Below are positions 1 through 8,623 of a stretch of DNA of 64,000 nucleotides, piece after piece. This DNA is from Paenibacillus xylanexedens (GTDB taxonomy: Bacteria > Bacillota > Bacilli > Paenibacillales > Paenibacillaceae). The notes below the pieces were generated by a model, which saw nothing but the letters and a program-made list of their open reading frames with translations, ran no database searches and was not told where the DNA came from. Within the stretch, counting starts at the first letter, position 1. Each line of letters begins with the position of its first letter. The DNA lies in the NCBI RefSeq assembly GCF_017874615.1, contig NZ_JAGIKV010000027.1:16993-80992 (forward strand), read 5' to 3'. A program made the translations under genes and the position numbers.

Positions 1-510
1 AAATACACATCAACACTGTACAACGCAGCAATGCCGATGATTCCCATTCATACTGTTAATGAGCTACCAGGTTATGTCTACACGAATAAAATCGTTGGAG
101 CTAACCAAGCTGTGAACCAATTGCAAATTCCTGGATTGGCGGGCCGTGACACGATGGAGTTTAATTTCTATGAGGAAAATGGCGTGGAATATGTTACAGC
201 TGGAGGCAACGTTTATGCTGCTCAAGACATCATCAAACCGATCTATGCAGGAAAACAATCAAAGACAACGATTCAGGCGAATGGTCATGCCACATGGTAT
301 TCGATTCCAGCATCAGCAGCAGGTAAAGAAATGACTGTCAAGATGTCTGCAAACAGCGCATTTGCTGTATATAACCAAGCTGGCATAGGCATTAATCATA
401 CAGTGGTCAGTGGACAAAACGAAATTGTGTTGCCTGAGAACGGAACTATTGTATTCGCGGGTGAAGCTGGTTCGAAGTTCGAGATTGTATTGACAACCAG
501 AGCAAATTAA
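1..510 (+). CDS. C-terminal part of a secreted or surface protein, 5' truncated by window edge
   Basis: The reading frame is open from the first base and ends with TAA at 508-510, so at least 169 residues of a longer protein are present. The first internal ATG is at 31, but the frame continues upstream and nothing like a ribosome binding site precedes it. The visible part is rich in Gly, Ala, Asn, Val and short beta-type segments with no Cys and no membrane segment, as in the C-terminal domain of an exported enzyme. A serine-hydrolase (beta-lactamase-like) parent is possible but I cannot see its catalytic motifs here. A hairpin terminator follows. Confidence 0.6.
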   Translation, partial: KYTSTLYNAAMPMIPIHTVNELPGYVYTNKIVGANQAVNQLQIPGLAGRDTMEFNFYEENGVEYVTAGGNVYAAQDIIKPIYAGKQSKTTIQANGHATWYSIPASAAGKEMTVKMSANSAFAVYNQAGIGINHTVVSGQNEIVLPENGTIVFAGEAGSKFEIVLTTRAN

Positions 511-537
511 TAGATTATAAAAAACTGTACAACAAAA

Positions 538-562
538 AGTCGCGGAAATCGCGGCTTTTTTT
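538..562 (+). terminator. Rho-independent terminator
   Basis: Arms AGTCGCG and CGCGGCT around a 5-nt loop are followed by a run of seven T. It ends the partial gene at the left edge. It belongs to a recurrent terminator type in this window (also at 3052, 7413, 58650, 60483 and 63880). Confidence 0.85.
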
Positions 563-729
563 GAGTTTTAAATTTTAAATAATACGTTTTAAAGTAAATG
601 TACCTTTTTTCAGATTCACAATGTAATATTGGGTTTCGCGAAGCTTACTTAAAGGGTAAGTATTAAAAGGACTTTTACTGGTTGGAAAAAAATGATGGAG
701 GAAAATGTTGCAAGTGGAAAGGCAAAGCA

Positions 730-764
730 TTGATTGTTAATATACAGTAAATAATAACAATCAA
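730..764. repeat. Inverted repeat upstream of the amino-acid ABC operon
   Basis: TTGATTGTTA at 730-739 and TAACAATCAA at 755-764 are perfect inverted copies separated by 15 nt of A/T-rich DNA. They lie about 90 nt before the start of the binding protein/permease fusion. There is no T run, so an operator or leader structure is more likely than a terminator. The regulator is unknown. Confidence 0.5.
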
Positions 765-854
765 ATGGGCAGAAGATCGACAAAAAGCATAACCGTAATA
801 CCGATTCTAAAGAAAATAATGATTATTCGGACAACGCCGAGACGGGGAGGACAC

Positions 855-2303
855 ATGAAAACAACGAAGATCTCATTTTTTATACTTTCACTGATGCTGC
901 TCCTGGTGAGCGGCCTATCAGGATGGGTGGGGAACGCCGCCGCAGCATCCGATTCCGGTAAAACCTATGTTATCGGAACTGATGTCACATTTGCTCCATT
1001 CGAATATGAAGATGAGAATGGTGATTTTGTTGGTATCGACATGGATTTGCTGGATGCCATCGCCAAAGATCAAAATTTCAAGTATCAAATCAAATCCCTG
1101 GGATTTAACGCAGCTGTACAGGCACTTGAGGCGAATCAAGTCGATGGTGTGATCGCAGGGATGAGTATTACGGATGAGCGAAAAGCAAAATTTGATTTTT
1201 CGGATACTTATTTTGAATCAGGTGTCGTTATGGGTGTTAGTGCCAACAATGACACAATTAAGAGTTATGAAGACCTTCGTGGACAGAAGGTAGCGGTGAA
1301 AACCGGAACAGAAGGGTTTAGTTTTGCAGAGTCCATCGCTTCAGAGTATGGATTTACGATCGTTCCGTTTGATGAGTCATACCAAATGTATGAAGATGTA
1401 AAAACCGGTAATTCCGTAGCCTGTTTTGAAGATTATCCTGTACTGGCCTATGGGGTTAATCAGAACAACGGTTTGGAAATTGTTACCAAAAAAGAAGATG
1501 GCGCTCCTTACGGTTTTGCAGTAAGCAAGGGGAAAAACCAGGAGCTTCTGGAGATGTTTAATGCTGGCCTTGCCAATATCAAAGCTAACGGTGAGTATAA
1601 GCGCATTACCGAGACATATCTTGGTGAGAACGCTCCTACTGTTGCTAATCAAGGTCGCTGGGAGCTAATTCAGAAATCTCTTCCTGCCCTGTTTAAAGGT
1701 CTGGGAAACACACTTTTATACACGATTGTGTCCCTTTTCTTCGCGTTTATCATCGGTCTGATTTTCGGATTTATGAAGGTGGGACAGAACAAATTCCTTC
1801 GTGGTGTTGCCACCGTATTTGTGGATATCTTCCGCGGCATTCCGCTGATTGTCCTGGCATTCTTTATCTATTTCGGGATACCACAGGCGATGGGCTTCAC
1901 GATGCCATTGTTCCTGGCAGCCATTCTGACACTTAGTCTGAATGCAGGAGCGTACGTAACCGAGATTATCCGAGGCGGGATTCAATCGATTGATCGTGGT
2001 CAGATGGAAGCTGCCCGTTCATTGGGCCTTCCTTATCGCAAAGCGATGATAAAGATCGTTATTCCGCAGGCAGTACGGGTTATGATTCCGTCCTTCATTA
2101 ACCAGATGGTTATCACGTTGAAGGATACGTCAATCTTGTCCGTTATTGGTCTCGTAGAGTTGACACAATCGGGTAAAATTGTTATTGCAAGAACGTTCTC
2201 CTCTTTTGACATTTGGTTAACGGTTGCTGTTATGTACCTGATTGTGATCATCACATTGACCAAAATTGCTGATTATCTGGAGGTGAAGGTTCGTCGTGGC
2301 TAA
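855..2303 (+). CDS. Amino-acid ABC importer, fused substrate-binding protein and permease
   Basis: This 482-residue protein should bind a polar amino acid outside the membrane and form the membrane channel of the same importer. Residues 1-28 are a signal sequence or first membrane segment. Residues about 30-255 are a bacterial extracellular solute-binding domain of family 3 (GTDVTFAPFEY near the start, GVIAGMSIT further on). Residues about 265-482 are a HisM/GlnP-type permease with the EAA loop QMEAARSLGLPYRKAM. The start is placed at ATG 855 because GGGGAGG lies four bases upstream; an upstream extension to 765 has no such signal. The downstream ATPase overlaps by 8 bp. Glutamine, arginine or cystine are all plausible substrates. 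Confidence 0.93.
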   Translation: MKTTKISFFILSLMLLLVSGLSGWVGNAAAASDSGKTYVIGTDVTFAPFEYEDENGDFVGIDMDLLDAIAKDQNFKYQIKSLGFNAAVQALEANQVDGVIAGMSITDERKAKFDFSDTYFESGVVMGVSANNDTIKSYEDLRGQKVAVKTGTEGFSFAESIASEYGFTIVPFDESYQMYEDVKTGNSVACFEDYPVLAYGVNQNNGLEIVTKKEDGAPYGFAVSKGKNQELLEMFNAGLANIKANGEYKRITETYLGENAPTVANQGRWELIQKSLPALFKGLGNTLLYTIVSLFFAFIIGLIFGFMKVGQNKFLRGVATVFVDIFRGIPLIVLAFFIYFGIPQAMGFTMPLFLAAILTLSLNAGAYVTEIIRGGIQSIDRGQMEAARSLGLPYRKAMIKIVIPQAVRVMIPSFINQMVITLKDTSILSVIGLVELTQSGKIVIARTFSSFDIWLTVAVMYLIVIITLTKIADYLEVKVRRG

Positions 2304-3024
2304 AATAAAAGTTGAAGGTTTGAAGAAAAGTTTCGGCACAAATCAGGTTCTGAAGGGAATAGATGTGGCGGTCAACGAAGGAGAAGTTGTCTGTGTCATC
2401 GGGCCTTCCGGTTCAGGAAAAAGTACCTTCTTGCGCTGCATCAACCAATTAGATGTGATTACGGCAGGCCGGGTTATTGTGGATGATCAGGATCTGAATG
2501 ACCCTAAAACGAACCTGAACAAAGCTCGCGAAAATATTGGCATGGTATTTCAACATTTTAACTTGTTCCCTCATTTTAGTGTACTTAAAAACATCATGTT
2601 TGCGCCCAGAGAACTCGGGATATTAAATGCCCAGCAGGCGCGTGATACAGCACTCAAATTACTTGAGCGCGTGGGTCTGTCTGATAAAGCAGATAGCTTC
2701 CCAACACAACTGTCAGGTGGACAAAAACAACGTGTAGCTATCGCTCGTGCGCTTGCTATGAATCCGGACGTTATGTTATTTGATGAACCAACTTCGGCGC
2801 TCGACCCTGAGATGGTAGGAGAAGTGCTTGGTGTTATGAAGGACCTCGCGAGCGAAGGCATGACGATGATGATTGTTACCCATGAGATGGGTTTTGCCCG
2901 TGAAGTAGCTGATCGCGTGATCTTCATGGACGGTGGTTATATTGTCGAGCAGGGCACCCCAGATGAGATATTTGGAAATCCGAAGAATGAACGGACGATC
3001 AGCTTTTTGGAAAAGGTACTCTAG
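2296..3024 (+). CDS. Amino-acid ABC importer ATP-binding protein (GlnQ type)
   Basis: A 242-residue ATPase that drives the fused binding-protein/permease encoded just upstream. Walker A is GPSGSGKST at residues 36-44, the ABC signature is LSGGQKQR, Walker B ends in LFDEPTSALDP, and the switch histidine lies in VTHEMG. Length and motifs match the polar amino-acid uptake ATPases. It starts with GTG inside the last codons of the preceding gene (8-bp overlap), which implies translational coupling. It is the only ABC ATPase in the window, and its family does not serve sugar permeases. Confidence 0.95.
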   Translation: MAKIKVEGLKKSFGTNQVLKGIDVAVNEGEVVCVIGPSGSGKSTFLRCINQLDVITAGRVIVDDQDLNDPKTNLNKARENIGMVFQHFNLFPHFSVLKNIMFAPRELGILNAQQARDTALKLLERVGLSDKADSFPTQLSGGQKQRVAIARALAMNPDVMLFDEPTSALDPEMVGEVLGVMKDLASEGMTMMIVTHEMGFAREVADRVIFMDGGYIVEQGTPDEIFGNPKNERTISFLEKVL

Positions 3025-3051
3025 CACTGAATCGAGAATTAACACATTAAA

Positions 3052-3077
3052 AGTCGCTATCTAAGCGGCTTTTTTTG
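3052..3077 (+). terminator. Rho-independent terminator
   Basis: AGTCGCT at 3052-3058 pairs with AGCGGCT at 3064-3070 (one G-U) and a run of seven T follows. It ends the amino-acid transporter operon. Confidence 0.88.
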
Positions 3078-3145
3078 TTATATTTATTAGGTGATTTAAT
3101 AGAAAGACCGATCAAACTAAGCCAAGAAAGAGAGGTCAGTACTCT

Positions 3146-3502
3146 ATGGAAAACGTTTCCCAAGAAGATCAACTGGAATGCATCAAAGCTTTTCAATCAA
3201 CCATCCGCAAATCGGAAAATGCCTTAGTGAATATGACTCAGAAAAGGAATAACACGACATTGTTACAGAAACGTCTCCAAGCTTTATACATCGGTCTAGC
3301 AGTACTGGAAAAACACTGGAACCAGAAGCCTCATCAATACACCAAGGAAGATATAACAGAAGCCCGCCTTGTCTTGATTGGATTGTTCCCATCTCTTGAG
3401 AGCATGTATGCCAATTCCAAAGAAGGTAGCCCACAAAAGACTCTTCTGGAAAGAAGGATTAAAGCATTTCATCTGGCCGTTCAAGCCATGGATACATACT
3501 GA
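3146..3502 (+). CDS. Hypothetical cytoplasmic protein, 118 aa
   Basis: I do not recognise a family. The protein is soluble, mostly helical, rich in Lys, Gln, Leu and Glu, without Cys or membrane segments. It contains two related stretches (LLQKRLQALYIGLAVLEKHW near residue 40 and TLLERRIKAFHLAVQAMDTY at the end), suggesting an internal helical repeat. GAGAGG lies before the ATG. It stands alone between two terminators. Confidence 0.75.
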   Translation: MENVSQEDQLECIKAFQSTIRKSENALVNMTQKRNNTTLLQKRLQALYIGLAVLEKHWNQKPHQYTKEDITEARLVLIGLFPSLESMYANSKEGSPQKTLLERRIKAFHLAVQAMDTY

Positions 3503-3511
3503 TGAAATGAG

Positions 3512-3549
3512 AGAGAGGTCTGTCTAATGAACGACAGACCTCTCTTTTT
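3512..3549. terminator. Strong, possibly bidirectional terminator
   Basis: AGAGAGGTCTGTC and its reverse complement form a 13-bp perfect stem with a short loop, followed by T5. It separates the rightward hypothetical gene from the leftward alpha-galactosidase gene. In the minus direction the stem is followed by a weak T/A stretch only. Confidence 0.85.
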
Positions 3550-3560
3550 CTTTTGCAAGC

Positions 3561-4841
3561 TTAGGAAAACCGATAGAGACGAACACCGTGCACAGGTACA
3601 GTAGTAACTAAGGAATTCTCTGTTAATTGAGCTGCTTCTTGGCTCCACAATTCGGTACCTTCGGTAATGCCGGACAGTCCGACCTCATCAATGGACAGAT
3701 CCACAGGTAGAGCATTCTCGCCGATGTTGAACACAGCGATGTAAGAGGAACCATCCGTATGCTGGGCAGTCCACACAATAAGATCTTCTCTGCGTAAGGC
3801 TTCTCTGGCTCCGTAACTCTCGCGATGCATTCGCAGAACCTCACGATTAGTTAGCAGGGATAGTGTCCAGTCATCGTTATCTCGCAGTTCACCACCAAAA
3901 ATGAGCGGGGAACGGAAGATACTCCACAGTGACATCATCGTCAACTGCTCGTCAGGTGTGAACCGAGTCCAGCGATCCGCTCCACCACCGTCTACAGAAC
4001 GGATACCGATATGACCCAAAGGCAACATATCACAGTCTGGCCAGCAGCCTGCTTGGGGAACGCCCTGCCACGTCCGGCAGCGATCGAACATATCCAATAA
4101 CAGCGGCCAAAGGTCCCAGAAATCGTCCGTGACACGCCACATGTTGGCATGATCAGCCAAGAATTCTGAGTATTCCACCGGAGCAGGGCCAGGAGAGAGA
4201 CTTAGTACCATGGGCCGACCGGAGCGCTCAATCGCTTTGGATATCATTTCGATCTCAGGCTGATGGGTATCATAGAGCCTTGAAGCAGCAATATCGTCAA
4301 CCTTCACCAAGTCAACGCCCCATTGTGCATACAGTTCAAAAAGCGAATCGTAGTAGGCTTGTGCGCCTTCTTTTGAGCTATCAACACCATACATATCCGT
4401 ATTCCAGGGACAGATGGAGTTCGGATGAGCAATATCGCGCGCAGTGGCGGTTGTTCCCAGGATCGGAGTCCCAGCATGTGCAGCTTGACGTGGAATACCG
4501 CGCATGATGTGAATGCCGAATTGCAGCCCAAGACTATGAACGTAGTCGGCTAATGGCTTAAATCCCTGTCCACCTGCAGCGGAGGGAAACCGATTCTCGG
4601 CAGGCATAAGCCGCGAATATTCATCCATGATGAGTGGAACGAACGGACGATATTGCGAAGAATTGGCCAAAGGCTCGTACCATTGAATGTCGACCGTAAT
4701 GTAGCTCCAGCCGAAGTCTTTAAGATGTTCGGCCATGTACTCGGCGTTGCCACGAATTTCGTCTTCCGTGACGGCCGCGCCGTAACAATCCCAGCTGTTC
4801 CAGCCAAGCGGTGGAGTTGATGCTGCAAGCGTATGATTCAT
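3561..4841 (-). CDS. Alpha-galactosidase, glycoside hydrolase family 27
   Basis: A 426-residue enzyme expected to remove terminal alpha-linked galactose (or the closely related beta-L-arabinopyranose) from oligosaccharides. The family 27 opening PPLGWNSWDCYGA is at residues 11-23. The probable nucleophile Asp is in LVKVDD, and the acid/base Asp is in WRVTDDFWDLW. There is no signal peptide, so it should act in the cytoplasm on imported sugars. AAAGGAG lies seven bases before the ATG. The AraC gene upstream on the same strand, 108 bp away, is its likely activator. Confidence 0.92.
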   Translation of the reverse strand: MNHTLAASTPPLGWNSWDCYGAAVTEDEIRGNAEYMAEHLKDFGWSYITVDIQWYEPLANSSQYRPFVPLIMDEYSRLMPAENRFPSAAGGQGFKPLADYVHSLGLQFGIHIMRGIPRQAAHAGTPILGTTATARDIAHPNSICPWNTDMYGVDSSKEGAQAYYDSLFELYAQWGVDLVKVDDIAASRLYDTHQPEIEMISKAIERSGRPMVLSLSPGPAPVEYSEFLADHANMWRVTDDFWDLWPLLLDMFDRCRTWQGVPQAGCWPDCDMLPLGHIGIRSVDGGGADRWTRFTPDEQLTMMSLWSIFRSPLIFGGELRDNDDWTLSLLTNREVLRMHRESYGAREALRREDLIVWTAQHTDGSSYIAVFNIGENALPVDLSIDEVGLSGITEGTELWSQEAAQLTENSLVTTVPVHGVRLYRFS

Positions 4842-4949
4842 GGGAATGCTCCTTTATGGATTAATTATTGCTCTCGCTCAATTCATCATAATAAAGGATT
4901 TCATTAATATCTACAGTAATGTTGAGTGTCGAATAGCAAAATATTGCGG

Positions 4950-5831
4950 TTAGTCGAAGAACAATTTACGGTACACAAGGCTTTCTCCGCCACTACGAAA
5001 CTCACCTGGCGTAACGCCGGTTATGCTGCGAAAGGCTTTGATAAAATAACTTCCGCTGGAATACCCGACTTGCTCGGCGATGACTTCAATGCTAAAAGTA
5101 GTTCCACGCAGCAGTTCCATTGCTTTCTCGGTACGTACACGGGTTAGATAAACACCTGGCGTCAAGCCCGTACTGGAGGAAAAGCGACGTATAAAATGAT
5201 ATTTGGAAAGGGAAACATACTCCGCAAGGTGATCGATACTGATCATCTTGGAGTAGTTATTTTCTATGTATTCAACGGCTATTTGAATGTTTTTAGACCA
5301 ATTCTCCCTGTTGCGCAATGTTGTTTTCTGTAATCGAGTCAATTCTGTCATGAACTGATATACGCTGGATGATGCGATCAGAGGATCAGTGATTCTGCCT
5401 GCTGCCGCATCAGTCACGATCATCCGCAACAGTCGGATGGGGGTACAATCAGCGGGAAGATAGGGAACTTCTCCCGCTTCACGAAGAAATTTTCTCCAAT
5501 GGGGCAGAATAAGAGTGGGCCTGAACAGCAGGAACAGAAACTCCCAAGGCTCTTTTGATGCTGAATGGTAGTAATAGCGGTGAACTCCTGGAATTTCGGC
5601 CAAAAAAGCTTGTCCTGCGGTAACATGATGAATGCGATTATTCGACTCAAATACACCTTCACCCGAGATTGTATATTGGAATAACAGAAGAGGCCCGTCC
5701 GAACGTTCGAGTCCATCCCAATGATAAGAAGGATCGGTTATTGAATCACATCCTGCTGCATACAGTACACATAGTTGGAGCTCCTTGTCTTCCGCAAATC
5801 GAAACCCATAGGTTCCTCTAGGGATATTCAT
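4950..5831 (-). CDS. AraC family transcriptional regulator
   Basis: A 293-residue one-component regulator. The N-terminal about 170 residues form a cupin-like sugar-sensing domain; the C-terminal about 100 residues carry two helix-turn-helix units (IDHLAEYVSLSKYHFIRRFS and IEVIAEQVGYSSGSYFIKAF) and the family signature ending in TGVTPGEFR. AAGGAG precedes the ATG by seven bases. It lies directly upstream of the GH27 gene on the same strand and probably controls it in response to a galactoside or arabinoside. Confidence 0.92.
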   Translation of the reverse strand: MNIPRGTYGFRFAEDKELQLCVLYAAGCDSITDPSYHWDGLERSDGPLLLFQYTISGEGVFESNNRIHHVTAGQAFLAEIPGVHRYYYHSASKEPWEFLFLLFRPTLILPHWRKFLREAGEVPYLPADCTPIRLLRMIVTDAAAGRITDPLIASSSVYQFMTELTRLQKTTLRNRENWSKNIQIAVEYIENNYSKMISIDHLAEYVSLSKYHFIRRFSSSTGLTPGVYLTRVRTEKAMELLRGTTFSIEVIAEQVGYSSGSYFIKAFRSITGVTPGEFRSGGESLVYRKLFFD

Positions 5832-5858
5832 GTCAGCTCTCCTTGTTGCCCTGAATTT

Positions 5859-6470
5859 TTACTGCGCTCCGCGAATGAAAATATCTACTAGCTTCTGGCC
5901 TAGCGAAAAGTTGGAACCATATTTATGCAGGTTATCTTCCCGATTACCCATTAACATCAATGTCGAGAAGGTCTCTGCCAGGAAAAACGGATCGTCCGTT
6001 CGCAGTCTGTTTTCATCCATTGCCCTTTGGAAATGGGAGGCTAACACTTCATGAATCTGATGCTCCGCGTTGCGTATATCCTGAATTTGAGCCGGTTCAA
6101 GAAAAGGCTCAGCTTCTCTGAGCATGGTTTCAATCTCCGCATGTGGATTACCCAGTCTGGCCTCTGCCAGACGAACAAGCCCCGACTCCAGATTCTCGGC
6201 TTGATCCAGGATATGCGAGGTTAACCGGCTCACATTCTGTAACATCGTTGTAAAGGCAACTTTAAAAAGCTCTGGTTTGCTGGTGAAATGATAATAAATG
6301 GTTGGTTTTGACACGCTACATGTTTTGCCAATTTGCTGAAGCGTGACTGTTTCGTAGCCATACTCCATGAATAACTGTGAAGCGGTTTGAATAATGGTTT
6401 GCTGAATTGAGATATCATCGTTGCCATGTTTGGGTCTTCCAGGCAATCGTTTGGGTGATTTTTCTGTCAT
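5859..6470 (-). CDS. TetR family transcriptional repressor
   Basis: A 203-residue protein. The N-terminal helix-turn-helix has the TetR form VTLQQIGKTCSVSKPTIYYHF at about residues 40-60; the remaining helical domain binds an unknown ligand. The start is put at the ATG preceded by GGAGGGA seven bases away; an 18-residue upstream extension lacks such a site. The divergent hydrolase gene starts about 135 bp away, and a perfect 22-bp palindrome lies between them, which is the obvious operator. The protein probably represses both itself and the hydrolase. Confidence 0.92.
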   Translation of the reverse strand: MTEKSPKRLPGRPKHGNDDISIQQTIIQTASQLFMEYGYETVTLQQIGKTCSVSKPTIYYHFTSKPELFKVAFTTMLQNVSRLTSHILDQAENLESGLVRLAEARLGNPHAEIETMLREAEPFLEPAQIQDIRNAEHQIHEVLASHFQRAMDENRLRTDDPFFLAETFSTLMLMGNREDNLHKYGSNFSLGQKLVDIFIRGAQ

Positions 6471-6527
6471 TGGACTTCCCTCCATGAATATTTTATGACA
6501 AATAACGATAGTAAGCAAAATCATCTT

Positions 6528-6549
6528 TTATACTTACCGGTAAGTATAA
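6528..6549. promoter_or_regulatory. TetR operator palindrome between divergent genes
   Basis: A perfect 22-bp palindrome with core TACTTACCGGTAAGTA lies between the divergent TetR repressor and alpha/beta hydrolase genes. Size, symmetry and position fit a TetR dimer operator overlapping both promoters. Confidence 0.8.
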
Positions 6550-6604
6550 TTATGAAGGGTTAAAAAAGACATATCATTATCCTCATACTAAGGTGGTTTT
6601 AAGG

Positions 6605-7366
6605 TTGAAAACAGCACAACGTACTAACAAATGGAAAAAAATAATCATGTGGACCATCTTGTCCATCGTTATCCTCGTGGCCGGAGTATTCGTATATCTC
6701 AATTCGGTTACGTATAGTCCCTCGGAGCGAGCCGAAACGGCGATGACAAGTAATGCTCAGGTTAATGTCACCAAGATTAAGGACGGTTACCGATTTGAAC
6801 CCGTGGGTACAGAGATAACCAAACCGAATATTATTTTTTATCCAGGCGGTCTGGTTGAACCTGAAAGTTATTCTCCACTTGCCAGAGAATTGGCAGAACA
6901 GGGTCACCGCGTATATATCGCGAACATGCCAATAAACTTGGCGATTTTCGGTCAAAACAAGGCTGATTCCTTTATCGAGGAACATCCTGACGAAGCGTTT
7001 GTTATTGGTGGCCATTCGTTGGGAGGGGCATTTGCATCACGGTATGCTAGGGAACACAATGAGAAGTTGGAAGGCATCTTTTTCTTGGCTTCTTACGCAG
7101 ATGAAGGAGGGAGCGTGAAGAACACGGACTTGTCTATCTTACAGATTACAGGTTCGGATGACGGAGTGCTTAACTGGGAAGACTGGGAGAACTCCAAAGC
7201 AAATCTTCCGGAAGACACGACATATGTGAGTATTGAGGGTGGAAATCACGGTCAATTTGGCTCATACGGCATGCAAAAAGGAGATAATCAACCTGCCATT
7301 ACGGAAGATAAGCAGTTGGAAGAGGTTGTTGTAGCCCTAGAGAACTGGATGGATACATTAAATTAA
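6605..7366 (+). CDS. Membrane-anchored alpha/beta hydrolase
   Basis: A 253-residue protein with one N-terminal membrane segment (about residues 12-30) followed by an alpha/beta hydrolase domain that should face outward. The nucleophile elbow is GGHSLGG, the acid is probably in TGSDDG, and the catalytic His is in GGNHGQFGSYG; IIFYPGG supplies the oxyanion region. This matches the small single-domain hydrolase group often annotated as alpha/beta hydrolase 5. TTG 6605 is chosen as start because AAGGTGG lies eight bases upstream; GTG 6593 overlaps that site. The gene is divergent from the TetR repressor and probably under its control. The substrate is unknown. Confidence 0.88.
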   Translation: MKTAQRTNKWKKIIMWTILSIVILVAGVFVYLNSVTYSPSERAETAMTSNAQVNVTKIKDGYRFEPVGTEITKPNIIFYPGGLVEPESYSPLARELAEQGHRVYIANMPINLAIFGQNKADSFIEEHPDEAFVIGGHSLGGAFASRYAREHNEKLEGIFFLASYADEGGSVKNTDLSILQITGSDDGVLNWEDWENSKANLPEDTTYVSIEGGNHGQFGSYGMQKGDNQPAITEDKQLEEVVVALENWMDTLN

Positions 7367-7412
7367 ACTATTAAATGAATGTGTTGAATGGTAATGATCG
7401 TGGTACGATTAA

Positions 7413-7438
7413 AGTCGCTATTTTAGCGGCTTTTTTTG
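7413..7438 (+). terminator. Rho-independent terminator
   Basis: AGTCGCTA pairs with TAGCGGCT, followed by T7-8. It ends the hydrolase gene. The 185 bp from here to the ribonuclease gene hold no other recognisable feature. Confidence 0.87.
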
Positions 7439-7623
7439 TTGTAGAATAAAAATAATGCTTCAATGGAGCAGGGTAACAGCTTCTATTGATTGAATTTCAA
7501 CTCCATAATAGGCTTACAGAATTGCTTTAATTACCACAAATCGTTAACATTAGAAGCATTGTCATCGAAATAGCACCAAAACGGAAGACAGCAAGAGCAA
7601 GAACATCAAAAGGAGAAAAGATT

Positions 7624-8058
7624 ATGTTTTTCAGAAAATTTGCTTACACGTTAGTGATCATCCTCGCTGCATTATTGTTCTCAGGTTGTACGTCAGAGTC
7701 TTTGCGTGATCTCGGATCACCTCAAGTTTCGGAGGATATGGGATTTGATGAGGTTGCCAATTATATCTCGGAACACAATGAACTCCCACCAAATTACATT
7801 ACCAAGAAAGAGGCCAGAGATCTGGGATGGGAACCAAGCGAAGGTAACCTGCGAGAAGTTGCTCCAGGCAAAAGCATCGGCGGCGACGTGTTCAGGAACC
7901 GGGAAGGATTACTCCCCAACAAAAAAGGCCGGATCTGGTACGAAGCCGATATAAATTACTCAGGAGGACGGCGCGGAAGCGACCGAATTCTATACTCGAA
8001 TGACGGTCTAATCTACCAGACGACAGATCATTACAAGTCATTTGAACAGTTAAAATAA
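7624..8058 (+). CDS. Barnase-like extracellular ribonuclease with lipoprotein signal
   Basis: A 144-residue guanyl-preferring ribonuclease of the barnase (microbial RNase N1/T1) family. The catalytic set is complete by comparison with barnase: Lys61 (NYITKKEA), Glu107 (YEADINY), Arg residues in GGRRGSDR including Arg121, and His136 (TTDHY). APGKSIGGDVF and NREGLLPNKKGR are close to barnase. The N terminus ends in LLFSGC with Cys22, a lipobox, whereas classical barnase is released freely. The enzyme would therefore be tethered outside the membrane, unless the Cys is not lipidated. The inhibitor gene follows after 14 bp. Confidence 0.95.
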   Translation: MFFRKFAYTLVIILAALLFSGCTSESLRDLGSPQVSEDMGFDEVANYISEHNELPPNYITKKEARDLGWEPSEGNLREVAPGKSIGGDVFRNREGLLPNKKGRIWYEADINYSGGRRGSDRILYSNDGLIYQTTDHYKSFEQLK

Positions 8059-8072
8059 ACGGAGGAAATGAT

Positions 8073-8348
8073 ATGAGCATCATTCAGATTAACGGAAACG
8101 ACTTTCACAGCAAGGAAGAGCTTCATCAAATTTTGCAGAACCAGCTTGAGTTAGACGAGAGTTATGGAGGCAATCTGGACGCACTATGGGATGTCTTAAC
8201 TGGGGCTGTAAGCATGCCGCTTACTTTTCAATGGATTGGCTTCGAGAAAAGTAAAGAAATTCTTGGAGAATACGCTGATCAAGTCATGGAATTGTTGCGG
8301 GAAGTTGAAGCAGAAATCCAAGGATTTACGTTAGAACTATATTATTGA
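8073..8348 (+). CDS. Barstar-like ribonuclease inhibitor
   Basis: A 91-residue cytoplasmic inhibitor that blocks the active site of barnase before export. The hallmark YGGNLDALWDVLTG keeps the acidic residues Asp36 and Asp40, matching barstar Asp35 and Asp39 that contact the ribonuclease catalytic residues. The two Cys of classical barstar are absent. CGGAGG precedes the ATG. Its position 14 bp after the ribonuclease shows one transcript for toxin and antidote. Confidence 0.95.
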   Translation: MSIIQINGNDFHSKEELHQILQNQLELDESYGGNLDALWDVLTGAVSMPLTFQWIGFEKSKEILGEYADQVMELLREVEAEIQGFTLELYY

Positions 8349-8370
8349 AAAGTAGGTTTGGTTTTATGAG

Positions 8371-8394
8371 GCGATGGGCAACCATCGCTTTTTT
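8371..8394 (+). terminator. Rho-independent terminator
   Basis: GCGATGG and CCATCGC form a 7-bp stem with a GCAA loop, followed by T6. It ends the barnase-barstar operon. Confidence 0.88.
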
Positions 8395-8537
8395 GGTCTT
8401 CACATTTTTACTGAGACTCATGTCTAGATCATGCTATTTTCATGGCTTAATAATCAAGGTTGGGGTGATTAGACTTCCTTATACTTTAAACATGGAATAG
8501 GGTAGGCAGGATTGTAGTCGTTTACTAACGGTTGAAT

Positions 8538-8552
8538 ATGTAAGCGTATACT
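8538..8552 (+). promoter_or_regulatory. Candidate cre box (CcpA site)
   Basis: The 15 bases ATGTAAGCGTATACT fit the catabolite-responsive element consensus WTGNAANCGNWNNCW at every fixed position. It is 72 bp before the start of the orphan sugar-binding lipoprotein, so glucose repression through CcpA is likely. Confidence 0.6.
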
Positions 8553-8623
8553 ATCTCAAAGTGAACCATCGTAATGTCTGGATTGGTTATTACGACTAAC
8601 ATCATTTAGGGGGCAGAAAAATA

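Noticed and set aside
646..662. TACTTA and TAAGTA half-sites resembling the TetR palindrome
   Set aside because: The spacer is 5 bp, not 4, with no further symmetry, so it is not convincing as a second operator.
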